Part shown: positions 1 through 6,087 of the stretch, piece by piece
Layout: every line of letters begins with the position of its first letter
How positions within the stretch are numbered: the first letter of the stretch is position 1
Assembly: GCA_031290405.1 (NCBI GenBank)
Contig: JAITNO010000168.1
Coordinates: 1 to 8,632, forward strand
From: Spirochaetaceae bacterium
GTDB lineage: Bacteria; Spirochaetota; Spirochaetia; Treponematales; Breznakiellaceae
Direction of reading: 5' to 3'
DNA length: 8,632 nt
Notes under the pieces: generated by a model
Database searches by the model: none
Told to the model about the DNA's origin: nothing
Seen by the model: only the letters and a program-made list of their open reading frames with translations
Position numbers and translations under genes: made by a program

Positions 1-1799
1 TTCACCTCGTCTTCCAGGCGTTTAACGCCGGAAAGCTGCCGTTCGATATTGGCAATATCGCCTTTCTGCAACTCAAGACGGCCTAAATCACTCTGTATGT
101 CTTCGATTTGATGTTGTAAGGCGGTTTTCATCTCGATGGTTTTATCGACAAGTTTTGTTTGACTCAGGAACTCTTGGACTTTTCCCTCGGCGGCTTGCAG
201 CATCAATTCAAGCTTTTTTATTTTTTCTTCGGTATCGAGCAGGATTGCGCTTCGTTGTTTTTCCATTCCAGCGTTTATTTCATCGATGGATGCTTTAAGG
301 GCCGCCACATTTCCGCTTGATTCTTCAATGTTGCCGCGCGATTTAAGCAGGAGCCGCTCAATCTCTTCGTTCTTTTCTATGATGTGTTCCTTTATGGCGC
401 CATGTTCTTTTTCAAAATCGCGGATGAACTTTTTTATCTTATCGGCGCTCTCCACCGAAATGCGCGCAATCTCGGTGCCAAGGCTCTCCAGCGAGCTTTC
501 CCTCAATTCGTTAAATTCATTTTGAATTTGTTCTTTTGAGGAAGCAATGTTTTCTTCCGTGATTTTTAACTGGGTGCCTATGCTTGTTTCAAACGCCTCC
601 GCCGTGCCTGACAGATGCTCCAGCTCAACGCGGAATTTATCGTCCAATTCCGTAATGTGCCTGCGTAAGTTTTCGGCAAACCCCGCCTCAAGCTTTCGGA
701 GCTCGGCTTCCTGATTTTCGCCGATGCCGTTCAGCTTGCCATTCATTTCATCGCGCCATGCGTTCAGTTGGACGCCGATGCTCTCTCGGCGTTTTTCCAG
801 CGTCGCCATGAATTCATCCTCAAACAGTTTAAGGTTTTCGCCGGTTTTCTCTTGCGTCTCTTCTTTGATCTTTTCGATGGCGCTTTCGATTTCCGCAATA
901 TTTGTTGTTATCCCTTGCAGCGCCGCGTTGCAATCCTCGGCAATCTTCGCGCGCGAACCGGCTATTTCAGCTTCAAAACGGCCGATTTCATTCTTTACAC
1001 TGTCGGCTGAATCTTCCAGGCGCAGATGGAATTCGGCGTCAAGCTGTTCCGCCTGCGCGATAAGTTCGGCAATATTTTTGTTTTGCGCTTCCTTGCGGGA
1101 AACATCGCCCGCCATATCGGCAATTTGTTCTTCAAGATCCTGTTTCAGGGCTTTTATGCGATTGTCCGTTTCCGAGCGGAACCCCTCGCATAGTTCGCTT
1201 TCAAGCTTGTGCAGCCACAGCCGGACGCGCTCCTGGGCCTTGTCCCGCGCGCCCTCCAAAATGCCGTCGATTTTTACCAGCGTGTCCTTGATGGAATGCT
1301 CCACATCGCCTTCGATTTTACCCGACATTGCGACGATTTTTGCCGACAGCGCGGCGAGATTTTCCTTCGCGTCGTCAATTTGAACGGCAACATTCTCGAC
1401 AAAACCGGATTCCTGCTGAATCCTAAACAAATTCGTTTCGACGCGCTCGGTCATCCGCAACAACTCGCCAAGCGAAGCGTCATAGGCGTTCAGCTTCTCG
1501 CTGATTTTGTCATACCTTTCCGACTGCTTGCTCAGCTCGCCTTCTTTTTCTTCGATGTTTGCCAGAACCGCCCTTGCGGAAAACTTTTCCGCGTCAAGAA
1601 TGGCGCCGTAGTTGTAAATATCAGCCTTTTTCTTGTCGATATACTCACCCAGCTCTTCTTTCAGCGCGTCTTTAAGCTGTTTGCCGTATTTGTTCGCGGC
1701 ATCCCAATTCCTGTTCCGCTTATCGAGAAGACGATAGAGCGCCAGAATAACCGCCAGAATGATTATTGTTAGGAGGTTTCCAAAAGTGAACAATTCCAT
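1..1799 (-). CDS. SpiroCoCo-type coiled-coil membrane protein, C-terminus beyond window
   Basis: The minus strand is open from an ATG at 1799 to the left edge, giving 599 residues without a stop; the C-terminus lies outside. Residues about 5-24 form one hydrophobic helix (LLTIIILAVILALY) followed by basic residues (RLLDKRNRN), which suggests a membrane anchor. Everything after that is rich in Glu, Lys, Leu, Ala and Gln with almost no Pro, for example KIEGDVEHSIKDTLVKIDG, as expected of a very long coiled coil. This composition and layout match the spirochaete-restricted SpiroCoCo family, whose function is not established; a structural or cell-shape role is only an inference. The start lies 5 bases after the stop of the HAD gene, so the two are probably co-transcribed and translationally coupled; a weak AGGG motif overlaps that stop. 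The family name is recognised from memory. Confidence 0.85.
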   Translation of the reverse strand, partial: MELFTFGNLLTIIILAVILALYRLLDKRNRNWDAANKYGKQLKDALKEELGEYIDKKKADIYNYGAILDAEKFSARAVLANIEEKEGELSKQSERYDKISEKLNAYDASLGELLRMTERVETNLFRIQQESGFVENVAVQIDDAKENLAALSAKIVAMSGKIEGDVEHSIKDTLVKIDGILEGARDKAQERVRLWLHKLESELCEGFRSETDNRIKALKQDLEEQIADMAGDVSRKEAQNKNIAELIAQAEQLDAEFHLRLEDSADSVKNEIGRFEAEIAGSRAKIAEDCNAALQGITTNIAEIESAIEKIKEETQEKTGENLKLFEDEFMATLEKRRESIGVQLNAWRDEMNGKLNGIGENQEAELRKLEAGFAENLRRHITELDDKFRVELEHLSGTAEAFETSIGTQLKITEENIASSKEQIQNEFNELRESSLESLGTEIARISVESADKIKKFIRDFEKEHGAIKEHIIEKNEEIERLLLKSRGNIEESSGNVAALKASIDEINAGMEKQRSAILLDTEEKIKKLELMLQAAEGKVQEFLSQTKLVDKTIEMKTALQHQIEDIQSDLGRLELQKGDIANIERQLSGVKRLEDEV

Positions 1800-1804
1800 G
1801 TGCG

Positions 1805-2464
1805 TTACCCTAACACAAAACGCTCCAATTGGCGATAGTCCCGAAACACGAAGTCGGCCCCGCCGCCGCCTAAAAAAGAAATCCCGCGGCGGATAAGAGC
1901 GGCCTTCATGCCCGCGCCTTTCGCGCCGCGAATGTCGCAGGCCACGCTGTTCCCCACAAAGAGGACGCGTTCCGGCAGGCAGCGCAGCTCGTCGGCAAGG
2001 CGCAAGAAGGGCTTTCGCGCAGGCTTCATCTGTCCGACGCTCTCCGAACTCAGTTCAACGTCCCACAGACCGTCCAGGCGCATCCCCACAAGTTTGTCCC
2101 CAATGGGAAAATCGGACAGCGCCGCCGTTTTATACCCGTTGCGCCGCAGATTTTCGATGGTTTGGCGCACGTGGGGATACGTCTTCAGCCCCTTGAAATG
2201 CGGCTGCCATAATTTGTATATGAACTCGTCAATCTCCCGCTTGACAAGCGCCTCGTCCTTTTTCAAAAGACCGGCGGCTATCCGCGCCTGCGCGTCTCGA
2301 AAGTCCTCGTCGCCGGGGACGCTCCGCATAATCTGCCGCGTTTTGCGGAACGCGGCAAGCAGGGGAAGGCGCGGCAGGGACAGAGGCGCCACCCTCAGAT
2401 AAAACCGGTAATTGGGATAGAGCGTCCCGTCAATGTCGAAGGCCACGGCGTCAAACTCTTTCAT
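1805..2464 (-). CDS. HAD-superfamily hydrolase
   Basis: 219 residues, a normal length for a HAD phosphatase with a helical cap. Motif I is AFDIDGTLYP (nucleophile Asp10, acid/base Asp12), motif II is ALSDFP (Ser117), motif III is Lys147 in QMKPARKP, and motif IV is VLFVGNSVACDIRGAKGAGM (Asn172 and Asp177). Residues about 20-100 between motifs I and II would be the cap. The usual GD of motif IV reads GN here, so one metal-binding acid is an amide while Asp177 is kept. The enzyme probably removes phosphate from a small cytoplasmic metabolite; the substrate cannot be told from sequence. The ATG at 2464 is preceded by a GGGGG ribosome-binding motif and lies 11 bases after the crcB stop; SpiroCoCo starts 5 bases after its own stop, so the three genes look like one operon. 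Confidence 0.88.
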   Translation of the reverse strand: MKEFDAVAFDIDGTLYPNYRFYLRVAPLSLPRLPLLAAFRKTRQIMRSVPGDEDFRDAQARIAAGLLKKDEALVKREIDEFIYKLWQPHFKGLKTYPHVRQTIENLRRNGYKTAALSDFPIGDKLVGMRLDGLWDVELSSESVGQMKPARKPFLRLADELRCLPERVLFVGNSVACDIRGAKGAGMKAALIRRGISFLGGGGADFVFRDYRQLERFVLG

Positions 2465-2475
2465 GCAAGCCCCCG

Positions 2476-2853
2476 TTACTTTGATAAAATCAGCCTGGAA
2501 AGAAACATTCCGGCAAGAACGAAGAGGAAACAGAGCAGGTTGCTCGCTATGACATAGGCGACCGCAAGCCCCGCCGCGCCTTTTTGAAAAAGCTGAACGG
2601 TTTCCAGTGCGTACGTTGAAAACGTCGTCCAGCCGCCCAACAATCCCGTAACGATGAACAGTCGATGCTGGTGCAACGCCGCGTGCGCCGCAAACACATT
2701 CGCCGCGAACCCGATTGCAAACGCGCCGGCGACGTTCACCGCAAAGACGGCAAGCGGAAACTCAGTCTTTATATGCGCGTTGACGCAGAGAACCGCCGCA
2801 TAACGCAGACCGGCGCCTATCGCCCCCCCCGCCGCGACAAACAAAAAATCCAT
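2476..2853 (-). CDS. crcB: Fluoride channel CrcB/Fluc
   Basis: 125 residues, typical of Fluc dual-topology fluoride exporters, which work as antiparallel dimers in the inner membrane. Four hydrophobic segments are visible. Family motifs are GGAIGAGLRY (residues 9-18), AVNVAGAFAIG (38-48, channel Asn40) and GLLGGWTTFSTYALE (70-84). The latter contains the break around the central Na+ site and the Phe box, read here as Phe78 and Tyr81, so the second Phe of some characterised Flucs is Tyr. I chose the ATG at 2853 because AAGGAGA ends 7 bases upstream. An in-frame TTG at 2859 would add two residues but sits almost on top of that ribosome-binding site. A run of eight G (sense strand) lies at codons 8-11. 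The gene heads a block with the HAD and SpiroCoCo genes; no fluoride riboswitch was recognised upstream. Confidence 0.93.
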   Translation of the reverse strand: MDFLFVAAGGAIGAGLRYAAVLCVNAHIKTEFPLAVFAVNVAGAFAIGFAANVFAAHAALHQHRLFIVTGLLGGWTTFSTYALETVQLFQKGAAGLAVAYVIASNLLCFLFVLAGMFLSRLILSK

Positions 2854-2860
2854 GTTCAAT

Positions 2861-2867
2861 TCTCCTT
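2861..2867 (-). promoter_or_regulatory. crcB ribosome-binding site
   Basis: On the minus strand AAGGAGA lies 7 bases before the ATG at 2853 and directly before the TTG at 2859. The spacing decides for the ATG. Confidence 0.8.
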
Positions 2868-2870
2868 TTT

Positions 2871-2901
2871 CGCGTCCCTAAGACGCGCTGAAAACCAGCG
2901 C
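2871..2901 (-). promoter_or_regulatory. Two overlapping leader hairpins upstream of crcB
   Basis: On the minus strand GCGCTG (2901-2896) pairs with CAGCGC (2890-2885) across a 5-base loop. CGCGTC (2887-2882) pairs with GACGCG (2876-2871), also across 5 bases. Bases 2885-2887 belong to both stems, so the full stems exclude each other. The second hairpin ends 3 bases before the AAGGAGA ribosome-binding site. The pairing is read directly; a switching role is inference. Confidence 0.45.
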
Positions 2902-3345
2902 CCAACCTGAATCCCCAAGCTTTCGGGGCACACCCCCAGAACTTTCGGGGCACACCCCCAAGCTTTCGGGGCACACCCCAGAGCTTTCGGGGCACACCCC
3001 AGAACTTTCGGGGCACACCCCCAAGCTTTCGGATAAGTGTCCGAAGCTTTCGGATATGTGTCCGAAACCTTCGGATAAGTGTCCGAAACTTTCGGATAAG
3101 TGTCCGAAGCTTTCGGATAAGTGTCCGAAGTTTTCGGATAGATGTCCGAAACCCTCGGATAAGTGTCCGAAACCTTCGGATAAGTGTCCGAAACCTTCGG
3201 ATAAGTGTCCGAAACCTTCGGATAGGTGTCTCAAACCATCAGACTGAAGCCCCAAACCATCAGACTTGCAGCGGGCAAAAACTTGAGGGCACAGGAGGCG
3301 CACGGTTGCCGCGCATGAGGTAATCAGCGCATCCCCCCCCGTCAA
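2878..3345 (-). CDS. Possible small heptapeptide-repeat protein, uncertain
   Basis: An open frame of 155 codons runs through the whole tandem array from a TTG at 3345. It begins inside the stop region of the PEGA-like gene (TTGA overlap) and ends after the array. The first ~30 residues are non-repetitive. They are followed by two degenerate units (KSDGLGL, QSDGLRHLSE), ten units of the form [GSN]-[FL]-[GR]-H-[LI]-S-E, and units of the form S-[LS]-G-V-C-P-E. A 22-base unit near the end shifts the frame. Against a real gene: repeats with a multiple-of-three period lacking stops stay open by default, the opposite strand is also open over 3056-3247, and there is no well-placed ribosome-binding site. 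In favour: outside the first codon of the unit, several changes among the HLSE-type units are synonymous in this frame (CAC/CAT, TTA/CTA, GAA/GAG). I cannot assign a function. Confidence 0.3.
   Translation of the reverse strand: MTGGDALITSCAATVRLLCPQVFARCKSDGLGLQSDGLRHLSEGFGHLSEGFGHLSEGFGHLSEGFGHLSENFGHLSESFGHLSESFGHLSEGFGHISESFGHLSESLGVCPESSGVCPESSGVCPESLGVCPESSGGVPRKLGDSGWALVFSAS
2920..3025. repeat. Type B units of the array (GGGG-CACA-CCCC stem)
   Basis: Five units starting at 2920 (22 bp), 2942, 2963, 2984 and 3005. Each reads CTTTCGGGGCACACCCC followed by CAAG, AGAG, AGAA or similar. The perfect core stem is GGGG/CCCC with a CACA loop, at unit positions 6-9 and 14-17. Variation is confined to the last four or five bases. 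Confidence 0.93.
3026..3235. repeat. Type A units of the array (TTCGGA/TCCGAA stem)
   Basis: Ten consecutive 21-bp units. The core is TTCGGATAAGTGTCCGAA, a 6-bp inverted repeat (TTCGGA and TCCGAA) around a 6-base loop. Units differ mainly in the first two or three bases and in the last base. The loop varies in the second (TATGTG), sixth (TAGATG) and tenth (TAGGTG) units, and the seventh has one arm change (CTCGGA). The tenth also loses its right arm (TCTCAAA). The next two units, 3236-3277, keep the period but not the palindrome. Confidence 0.93.
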
Positions 3346-4325
3346 TCCTCTTCCGACACGTCAAGATCGACGGTAAACGCGATCCGGTATGTTTTACCCT
3401 TGCGCGCATAGATGGATTTAATGATCGTATAATCGCTCACCTGGATTTTAACCTCGTGAGAGCCCGGCTCCACCGGCTTCGGCGCAAGCGACGCCGCAAA
3501 GCGCACATTGTCCAGAAATATTTTTGCGTTGTCCGGCGTTTCAAAAAGGATCAGCGGCGTTAAATCCTGCAAAGTGATGGTTATGTCTATCGTCTTCCCC
3601 CGTTCAAGGATGAAGCGGCGGCTTTCGTTCCGGTAATCGTTGGAAATCAGCATAAGGTGGTGCGGCCCCTCTTTTAAGAGATGTTCGTCTTCGGGGTGTT
3701 CCGTTACCCGGTCGTCGATGAGGGCCGTATAGGGCTTGTTCTGCAACGCCGGCGGATAGCGGATGTTTATCTTCACCGCGCCTTCATTGGTTAAAATAGG
3801 CTTTGCCGTAAGCTGAAAGCGCATATTCTGCACATCCTCGCCAATGTCGCGGACAATCGGCATAATCCGAAAGACGACGGGAAAATCCTGCGGGGAAACA
3901 ACGTTTGACAGCACCGTAACATAGGGCGTGTTTCGTAAAGTATGATTTTGCTTAAGCGGCACCTGATACACCGTCTGAATCTTGTTTGCCAGCGCGTCCA
4001 TCCGCAACTGCGTCGCCGAAATGTCCGACACCCCCTTGACCGGAGGCTTTTCCGGGTTGGAATACAGTATGACCGCCAGGCCGTCCTGACTGTTCAGCCA
4101 GAGCTGAGGCGCCGAAAGCTCCAGTTCCACGCCGCTGAAAAACCGCGTGTCCCGGTCCAGACTGATAAGCGCCGCGTCGGCGCACCCCAACTGAAACGAC
4201 GCCCCCTGCGGCTTCTCTTTTGAAAGCTCCACCGCCTCCGCTATGTTCACCCGTATCTCTTCCGCCCCCAGGCGGAGCGAAATCATCATACAGACAACCG
4301 CGATACACAGATACATTCTATTCAT
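3342..4325 (-). CDS. Secreted protein with two PEGA-like repeats
   Basis: 327 residues. A signal peptide is clear: MNRMYLCIAVVCMMISLRLG, with likely cleavage near Ala21-Glu22, so the protein acts in the periplasm or at the outer surface. The C-terminal third contains two copies of a beta-rich layout resembling PEGA domains. Residues about 198-256 read PYTALIDDRVTEH, then LKEGPHHLMLISNDY, then RFILERGKTIDITITL. Residues 257-322 read LILFETPDNAKIFLDN, then VEPGSHEVKIQVSDY, then KSIYARKGKTYRIAFTVDL. Residues 22-195 are not recognised. The ATG at 4325 overlaps the 3' end of the M23 peptidase gene by 8 bases, with a GAGAG-type ribosome-binding motif inside that gene, so the two are translationally coupled and may act together on the envelope. 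The PEGA call is from pattern only; binding partner and exact role are unknown. Confidence 0.72.
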   Translation of the reverse strand: MNRMYLCIAVVCMMISLRLGAEEIRVNIAEAVELSKEKPQGASFQLGCADAALISLDRDTRFFSGVELELSAPQLWLNSQDGLAVILYSNPEKPPVKGVSDISATQLRMDALANKIQTVYQVPLKQNHTLRNTPYVTVLSNVVSPQDFPVVFRIMPIVRDIGEDVQNMRFQLTAKPILTNEGAVKINIRYPPALQNKPYTALIDDRVTEHPEDEHLLKEGPHHLMLISNDYRNESRRFILERGKTIDITITLQDLTPLILFETPDNAKIFLDNVRFAASLAPKPVEPGSHEVKIQVSDYTIIKSIYARKGKTYRIAFTVDLDVSEED

Positions 4326-5301
4326 TTTTCGCTCTCAACAACTTTTTAGGATCTTGCGCTTTGCCGTTTTGCCGCAACTCAAAGTGGAGGTGCGGTCCCG
4401 TCGATTGCCCCGTGCTCCCCACCCTTCCAATCAGAGTACCCGATTTAACCCTGTCATGCAAGCGCACCGCAAGCGCGGAAAGGTGCCCGTAGAGGCTCGT
4501 CCAATTATCCCCGTGCGAAATCACCACGTAGCGGCCGTAGACCGCGCTCGTCGACGCCACACTGACGACGCCGTCGCGGGCGGCATAGACCTCCGTGCCC
4601 TCAGGCGCGGCAAGATCAAGCCCGCCGTGCATCGACCTTCGCCCGCTAATCGGGCTCACCCTCATCCCAAAAGGACTCGTAAGCCGGTAAGAATTCAGCG
4701 GGAAGCGGAAAACACCCGGATAGACAAAGAAAAAACGCTCGTTCGGCGAAAAGCTGTCCCCCGGAATAAAGCGGAACTTTTGCCCCTTGCCCGCCGCCCC
4801 CGCCACCGTTATCGCCGCGCCCGCATCCTCGCCGCGGCTCGAAAAAATAAGCCGCTCCAGGTCCGACTGCGCCTCTTCGGGAATGAAGATGCCCGGCATC
4901 GAAGGGAGCAGCACCGGGACGGACGGCGAAAGCGTCGGCACCGCCCCCCAGCGGTTCAGCGTCGCAATCGCGTCATAGTAAATGTTGCAGCGGGCGGAAA
5001 TGAGGAAAAGCTCATCCCCCGGCGCCGGGAGGTAGCTGTAAATGGTAAGCTCGCGGACAATCTCCTGCGCTCCCCTTTCCGGGTAGCGCGCGTAAACGAG
5101 GCGGCGCCCCATCTCCACATCGTCAAGGTACTGCCTAAAGACAACATCCTGAACGCTTAATCGATCAATGCGGGGAAGCTCCGCCGCACCCTGCGCCTCC
5201 GCCAAGAAGCACGCCAAAAAAAAGACCGGAACCAAAGCCCCGGCCTTTCCGTTACAACAGAGCGTATTTATTTTTCCTCGATAATCGCTTCCGACGGGCA
5301 C
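4318..5301 (-). CDS. Secreted M23-family (LytM/lysostaphin-type) metallopeptidase
   Basis: 327 residues from a GTG at 5301. The C-terminal domain (about 197-318) has the full M23 set: HGGLD (zinc ligands His225, Asp229), LYGH (His272), and GPHLHFEL (His304 catalytic, His306 ligand). Such enzymes cut peptidoglycan cross-bridges, or act as activators when degenerate; here no catalytic residue is missing. Residues about 86-140 (YLPAPGDELFLISARCNIYYDA onwards) resemble a LysM wall-binding module. A hydrophobic stretch at 22-38 (ALVPVFFLACFLAEAQG) is the export signal. The start is uncertain: GTG 5301 overlaps the ferredoxin gene by 34 bases and has no ribosome-binding site, while TTG 5235 has AAGG 8 bases upstream and starts 32 bases after the ferredoxin stop, but leaves almost no basic n-region. 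The gene overlaps the PEGA-like gene downstream. Confidence 0.88.
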   Translation of the reverse strand: MPVGSDYRGKINTLCCNGKAGALVPVFFLACFLAEAQGAAELPRIDRLSVQDVVFRQYLDDVEMGRRLVYARYPERGAQEIVRELTIYSYLPAPGDELFLISARCNIYYDAIATLNRWGAVPTLSPSVPVLLPSMPGIFIPEEAQSDLERLIFSSRGEDAGAAITVAGAAGKGQKFRFIPGDSFSPNERFFFVYPGVFRFPLNSYRLTSPFGMRVSPISGRRSMHGGLDLAAPEGTEVYAARDGVVSVASTSAVYGRYVVISHGDNWTSLYGHLSALAVRLHDRVKSGTLIGRVGSTGQSTGPHLHFELRQNGKAQDPKKLLRAKNE

Positions 5302-5441
5302 GTATCAACGCAGGTGCCGCAGTCGGCGCATTTCGCAGGATCGATCCAACGAATACCGTCTTTCTCGACAATCGCCTCGGACGGACATTCTTCTTCGCAG
5401 GAACCGCAATTCACACACTCATCTGTGATCTTGTAAGCCAT
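5268..5441 (-). CDS. 2[4Fe-4S] ferredoxin
   Basis: A 57-residue protein starting MAYKITDECVNCGSC and ending CPSEAIIEEK. It has two C-x2-C-x2-C-x3-C-P motifs, at Cys9, 12, 15, 19 and at Cys38, 41, 44, 48, in the order and length of clostridial-type bacterial ferredoxins. It carries low-potential electrons in the cytoplasm, for example between pyruvate:ferredoxin oxidoreductase, hydrogenase or other redox enzymes; the partner is not in the window. The ATG at 5441 has a strong AAGGAGAG ribosome-binding site. It lies 82 bases downstream of the four-cluster Fe-S gene, so it can be read from that promoter and perhaps from its own (5502-5474). Confidence 0.96.
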   Translation of the reverse strand: MAYKITDECVNCGSCEEECPSEAIVEKDGIRWIDPAKCADCGTCVDTCPSEAIIEEK

Positions 5442-5473
5442 AATGCAACTCTCCTTAAAATAGTATAGAACCC

Positions 5474-5502
5474 ATTGTAACCGCAGTCTTCAAAAAAAGC
5501 AA
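5474..5502 (-). promoter_or_regulatory. Candidate internal promoter for the ferredoxin gene
   Basis: On the minus strand TTGCTT (5502-5497) and TACAAT (5479-5474) are separated by 17 bases. The -10 is five of six to consensus, the -35 only three of six. The expected start of transcription is about 25 bases before the ferredoxin ATG. The same T-run follows a weak GCGC stem (5517-5503), so the segment may also partly terminate the upstream transcript. Confidence 0.45.
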
Positions 5503-5523
5503 GCGCAATCGCCGCGCCCGCCC

Positions 5524-5928
5524 CTAAGCCGCATCCTCTTTTACATAAAGCACATTCTGCGGACAGGCCTTCGCGCAAATCCCGCAGGCAATGCACTTCG
5601 TCGGCCTTTCCGCCTTTTTAGCCTTAACGACAAGCTTGAATGGACAGGCCTCCACGCACTTCCCGCATCCATTGCAGACCTTTTTGTCAATGACAAACAC
5701 GCCCTTCGCATTTTGAGCAATGGCTTTTTGCTCGCACGCTTCCGCGCATTTGCCGCACTGGACGCACCCAATGATTTTAACTTTGCCCTCTTTTCCCGTT
5801 TTAACGTGAATACACGACAAATCCTCGCCAATAATGTCCTCGCCCTTGTAGAAAGCCTGAGCACAGGCAACCTCGCACGTAAGACACGTCATACAGGCGC
5901 TCGCATCCTGAACCGCTATCTTTTTCAT
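5524..5928 (-). CDS. Four-cluster [4Fe-4S] electron-transfer protein
   Basis: 134 residues from the ATG at 5928, which follows GAAGGAGAG at good spacing. Four C-x2-C-x2-C-x3-C motifs are present: Cys12/15/18/22, Cys55/58/61/65, Cys85/88/91/95 and Cys112/115/118/122, enough for four cubane clusters. This is the layout of HycB/CooF/HydN-like subunits, which hand electrons between a redox enzyme (formate dehydrogenase, CO dehydrogenase, hydrogenase) and a partner. No transmembrane segment or Tat signal is seen, so it is cytoplasmic. No catalytic subunit lies within the window, so the specific partner is unknown; CooF or HydN should not be assigned from this sequence. An upstream in-frame start at 5994 is rejected because it would lie in the promoter. 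First gene of the minus-strand operon. Confidence 0.9.
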   Translation of the reverse strand: MKKIAVQDASACMTCLTCEVACAQAFYKGEDIIGEDLSCIHVKTGKEGKVKIIGCVQCGKCAEACEQKAIAQNAKGVFVIDKKVCNGCGKCVEACPFKLVVKAKKAERPTKCIACGICAKACPQNVLYVKEDAA

Positions 5929-5965
5929 ATACAACTCTCCTTCAAATAAGTTAATAAGATGCTTC

Positions 5966-5994
5966 ATTATAACACGAAGAATCCGCCCCGTCAA
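5966..5994 (-). promoter_or_regulatory. Sigma-70-type promoter of the Fe-S operon
   Basis: On the minus strand TTGACG (5994-5989), a 17-base spacer and a perfect TATAAT (5971-5966). Transcription should start near 5959, giving a leader of about 30 bases that includes the GAAGGAGAG ribosome-binding site of the four-cluster protein. Confidence 0.88.
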
Positions 5995-6001
5995 GTTTTT
6001 T

Positions 6002-6076
6002 GTCCGTGCTCACTGCCTACCCGAGCGGACAGGACAAATGCCCAGAGTGGGATGCGGGACTTTTGCATTTGAATGC
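6002..6076. repeat. Cluster of inverted repeats between divergent promoters
   Basis: GTCCG(tg)CTC at 6002-6011 pairs with GAGCGGAC at 6023-6030. CAAATGC (6035-6041) pairs with GCATTTG (6065-6071). Inside this, CCCA-gag-TGGG (6041-6051) is a small palindrome, and GCATT-tg-AATGC (6065-6076) competes for the same arm. They lie between the -35 boxes of the Fe-S and tRNA-Asn promoters. None is followed by a T-run in the right direction, so terminators are unlikely. Confidence 0.5.
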
Positions 6077-6087
6077 AGACGCCCCTC

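Larger units (their letters stand above)
2920..3277. repeat. Tandem array of 17 palindromic 21-bp units
   Basis: Units begin at 2920, 2942, 2963, 2984, 3005, 3026 and then every 21 bases to 3257. All are 21 bp except the first, which is 22. Two sequence types occupy separate blocks: five G/C-stem units (2920-3025), then ten TTCGGA/TCCGAA units (3026-3235), then two decayed units (3236-3277). The array fills most of the gap between the PEGA-like gene and crcB. If transcribed from the upstream operon, the RNA would carry about fifteen consecutive small hairpins. There are no non-repeated spacers, so it is not a CRISPR. Confidence 0.95.

Noticed and set aside
724..1772. Plus-strand ORFs at 724-1383 and 1209-1772
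   Set aside because: They are antisense to the continuous coiled-coil frame, and their Ser- and Phe-rich or basic composition is a mirror of it.
2854..2920. Fluoride riboswitch upstream of crcB
   Set aside because: The conserved crcB-motif pseudoknot sequence was not found; only two simple hairpins are present.
3056..3247. Plus-strand repeat ORF (KCPKPSD units)
   Set aside because: It is the reverse reading of a stop-free 21-bp repeat, has no ribosome-binding site, and its differences change amino acids more than on the minus strand.
2920..3277. CRISPR array
   Set aside because: Units abut with no unique spacers, the 21-bp period is too short, and no cas genes are present.
4243..5160. 305-codon plus-strand ORF, Arg-rich
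   Set aside because: Antisense to the M23 peptidase, which has complete catalytic motifs.
5204..5211. Lipobox (FLAC) in the M23 peptidase signal
   Set aside because: Residues after the Cys are still hydrophobic (FLAEAQG), so ordinary signal peptidase cleavage fits better.
5503..5517. Strong terminator after the four-cluster Fe-S gene
   Set aside because: The stem is only four firm base pairs and is separated from the T-run by four bases, so it is at most a weak terminator.
5929..5994. Upstream start for the four-cluster Fe-S protein (22 extra residues)
   Set aside because: It begins inside the -35 box of a near-consensus promoter and lacks a ribosome-binding site, whereas 5928 has an excellent one.
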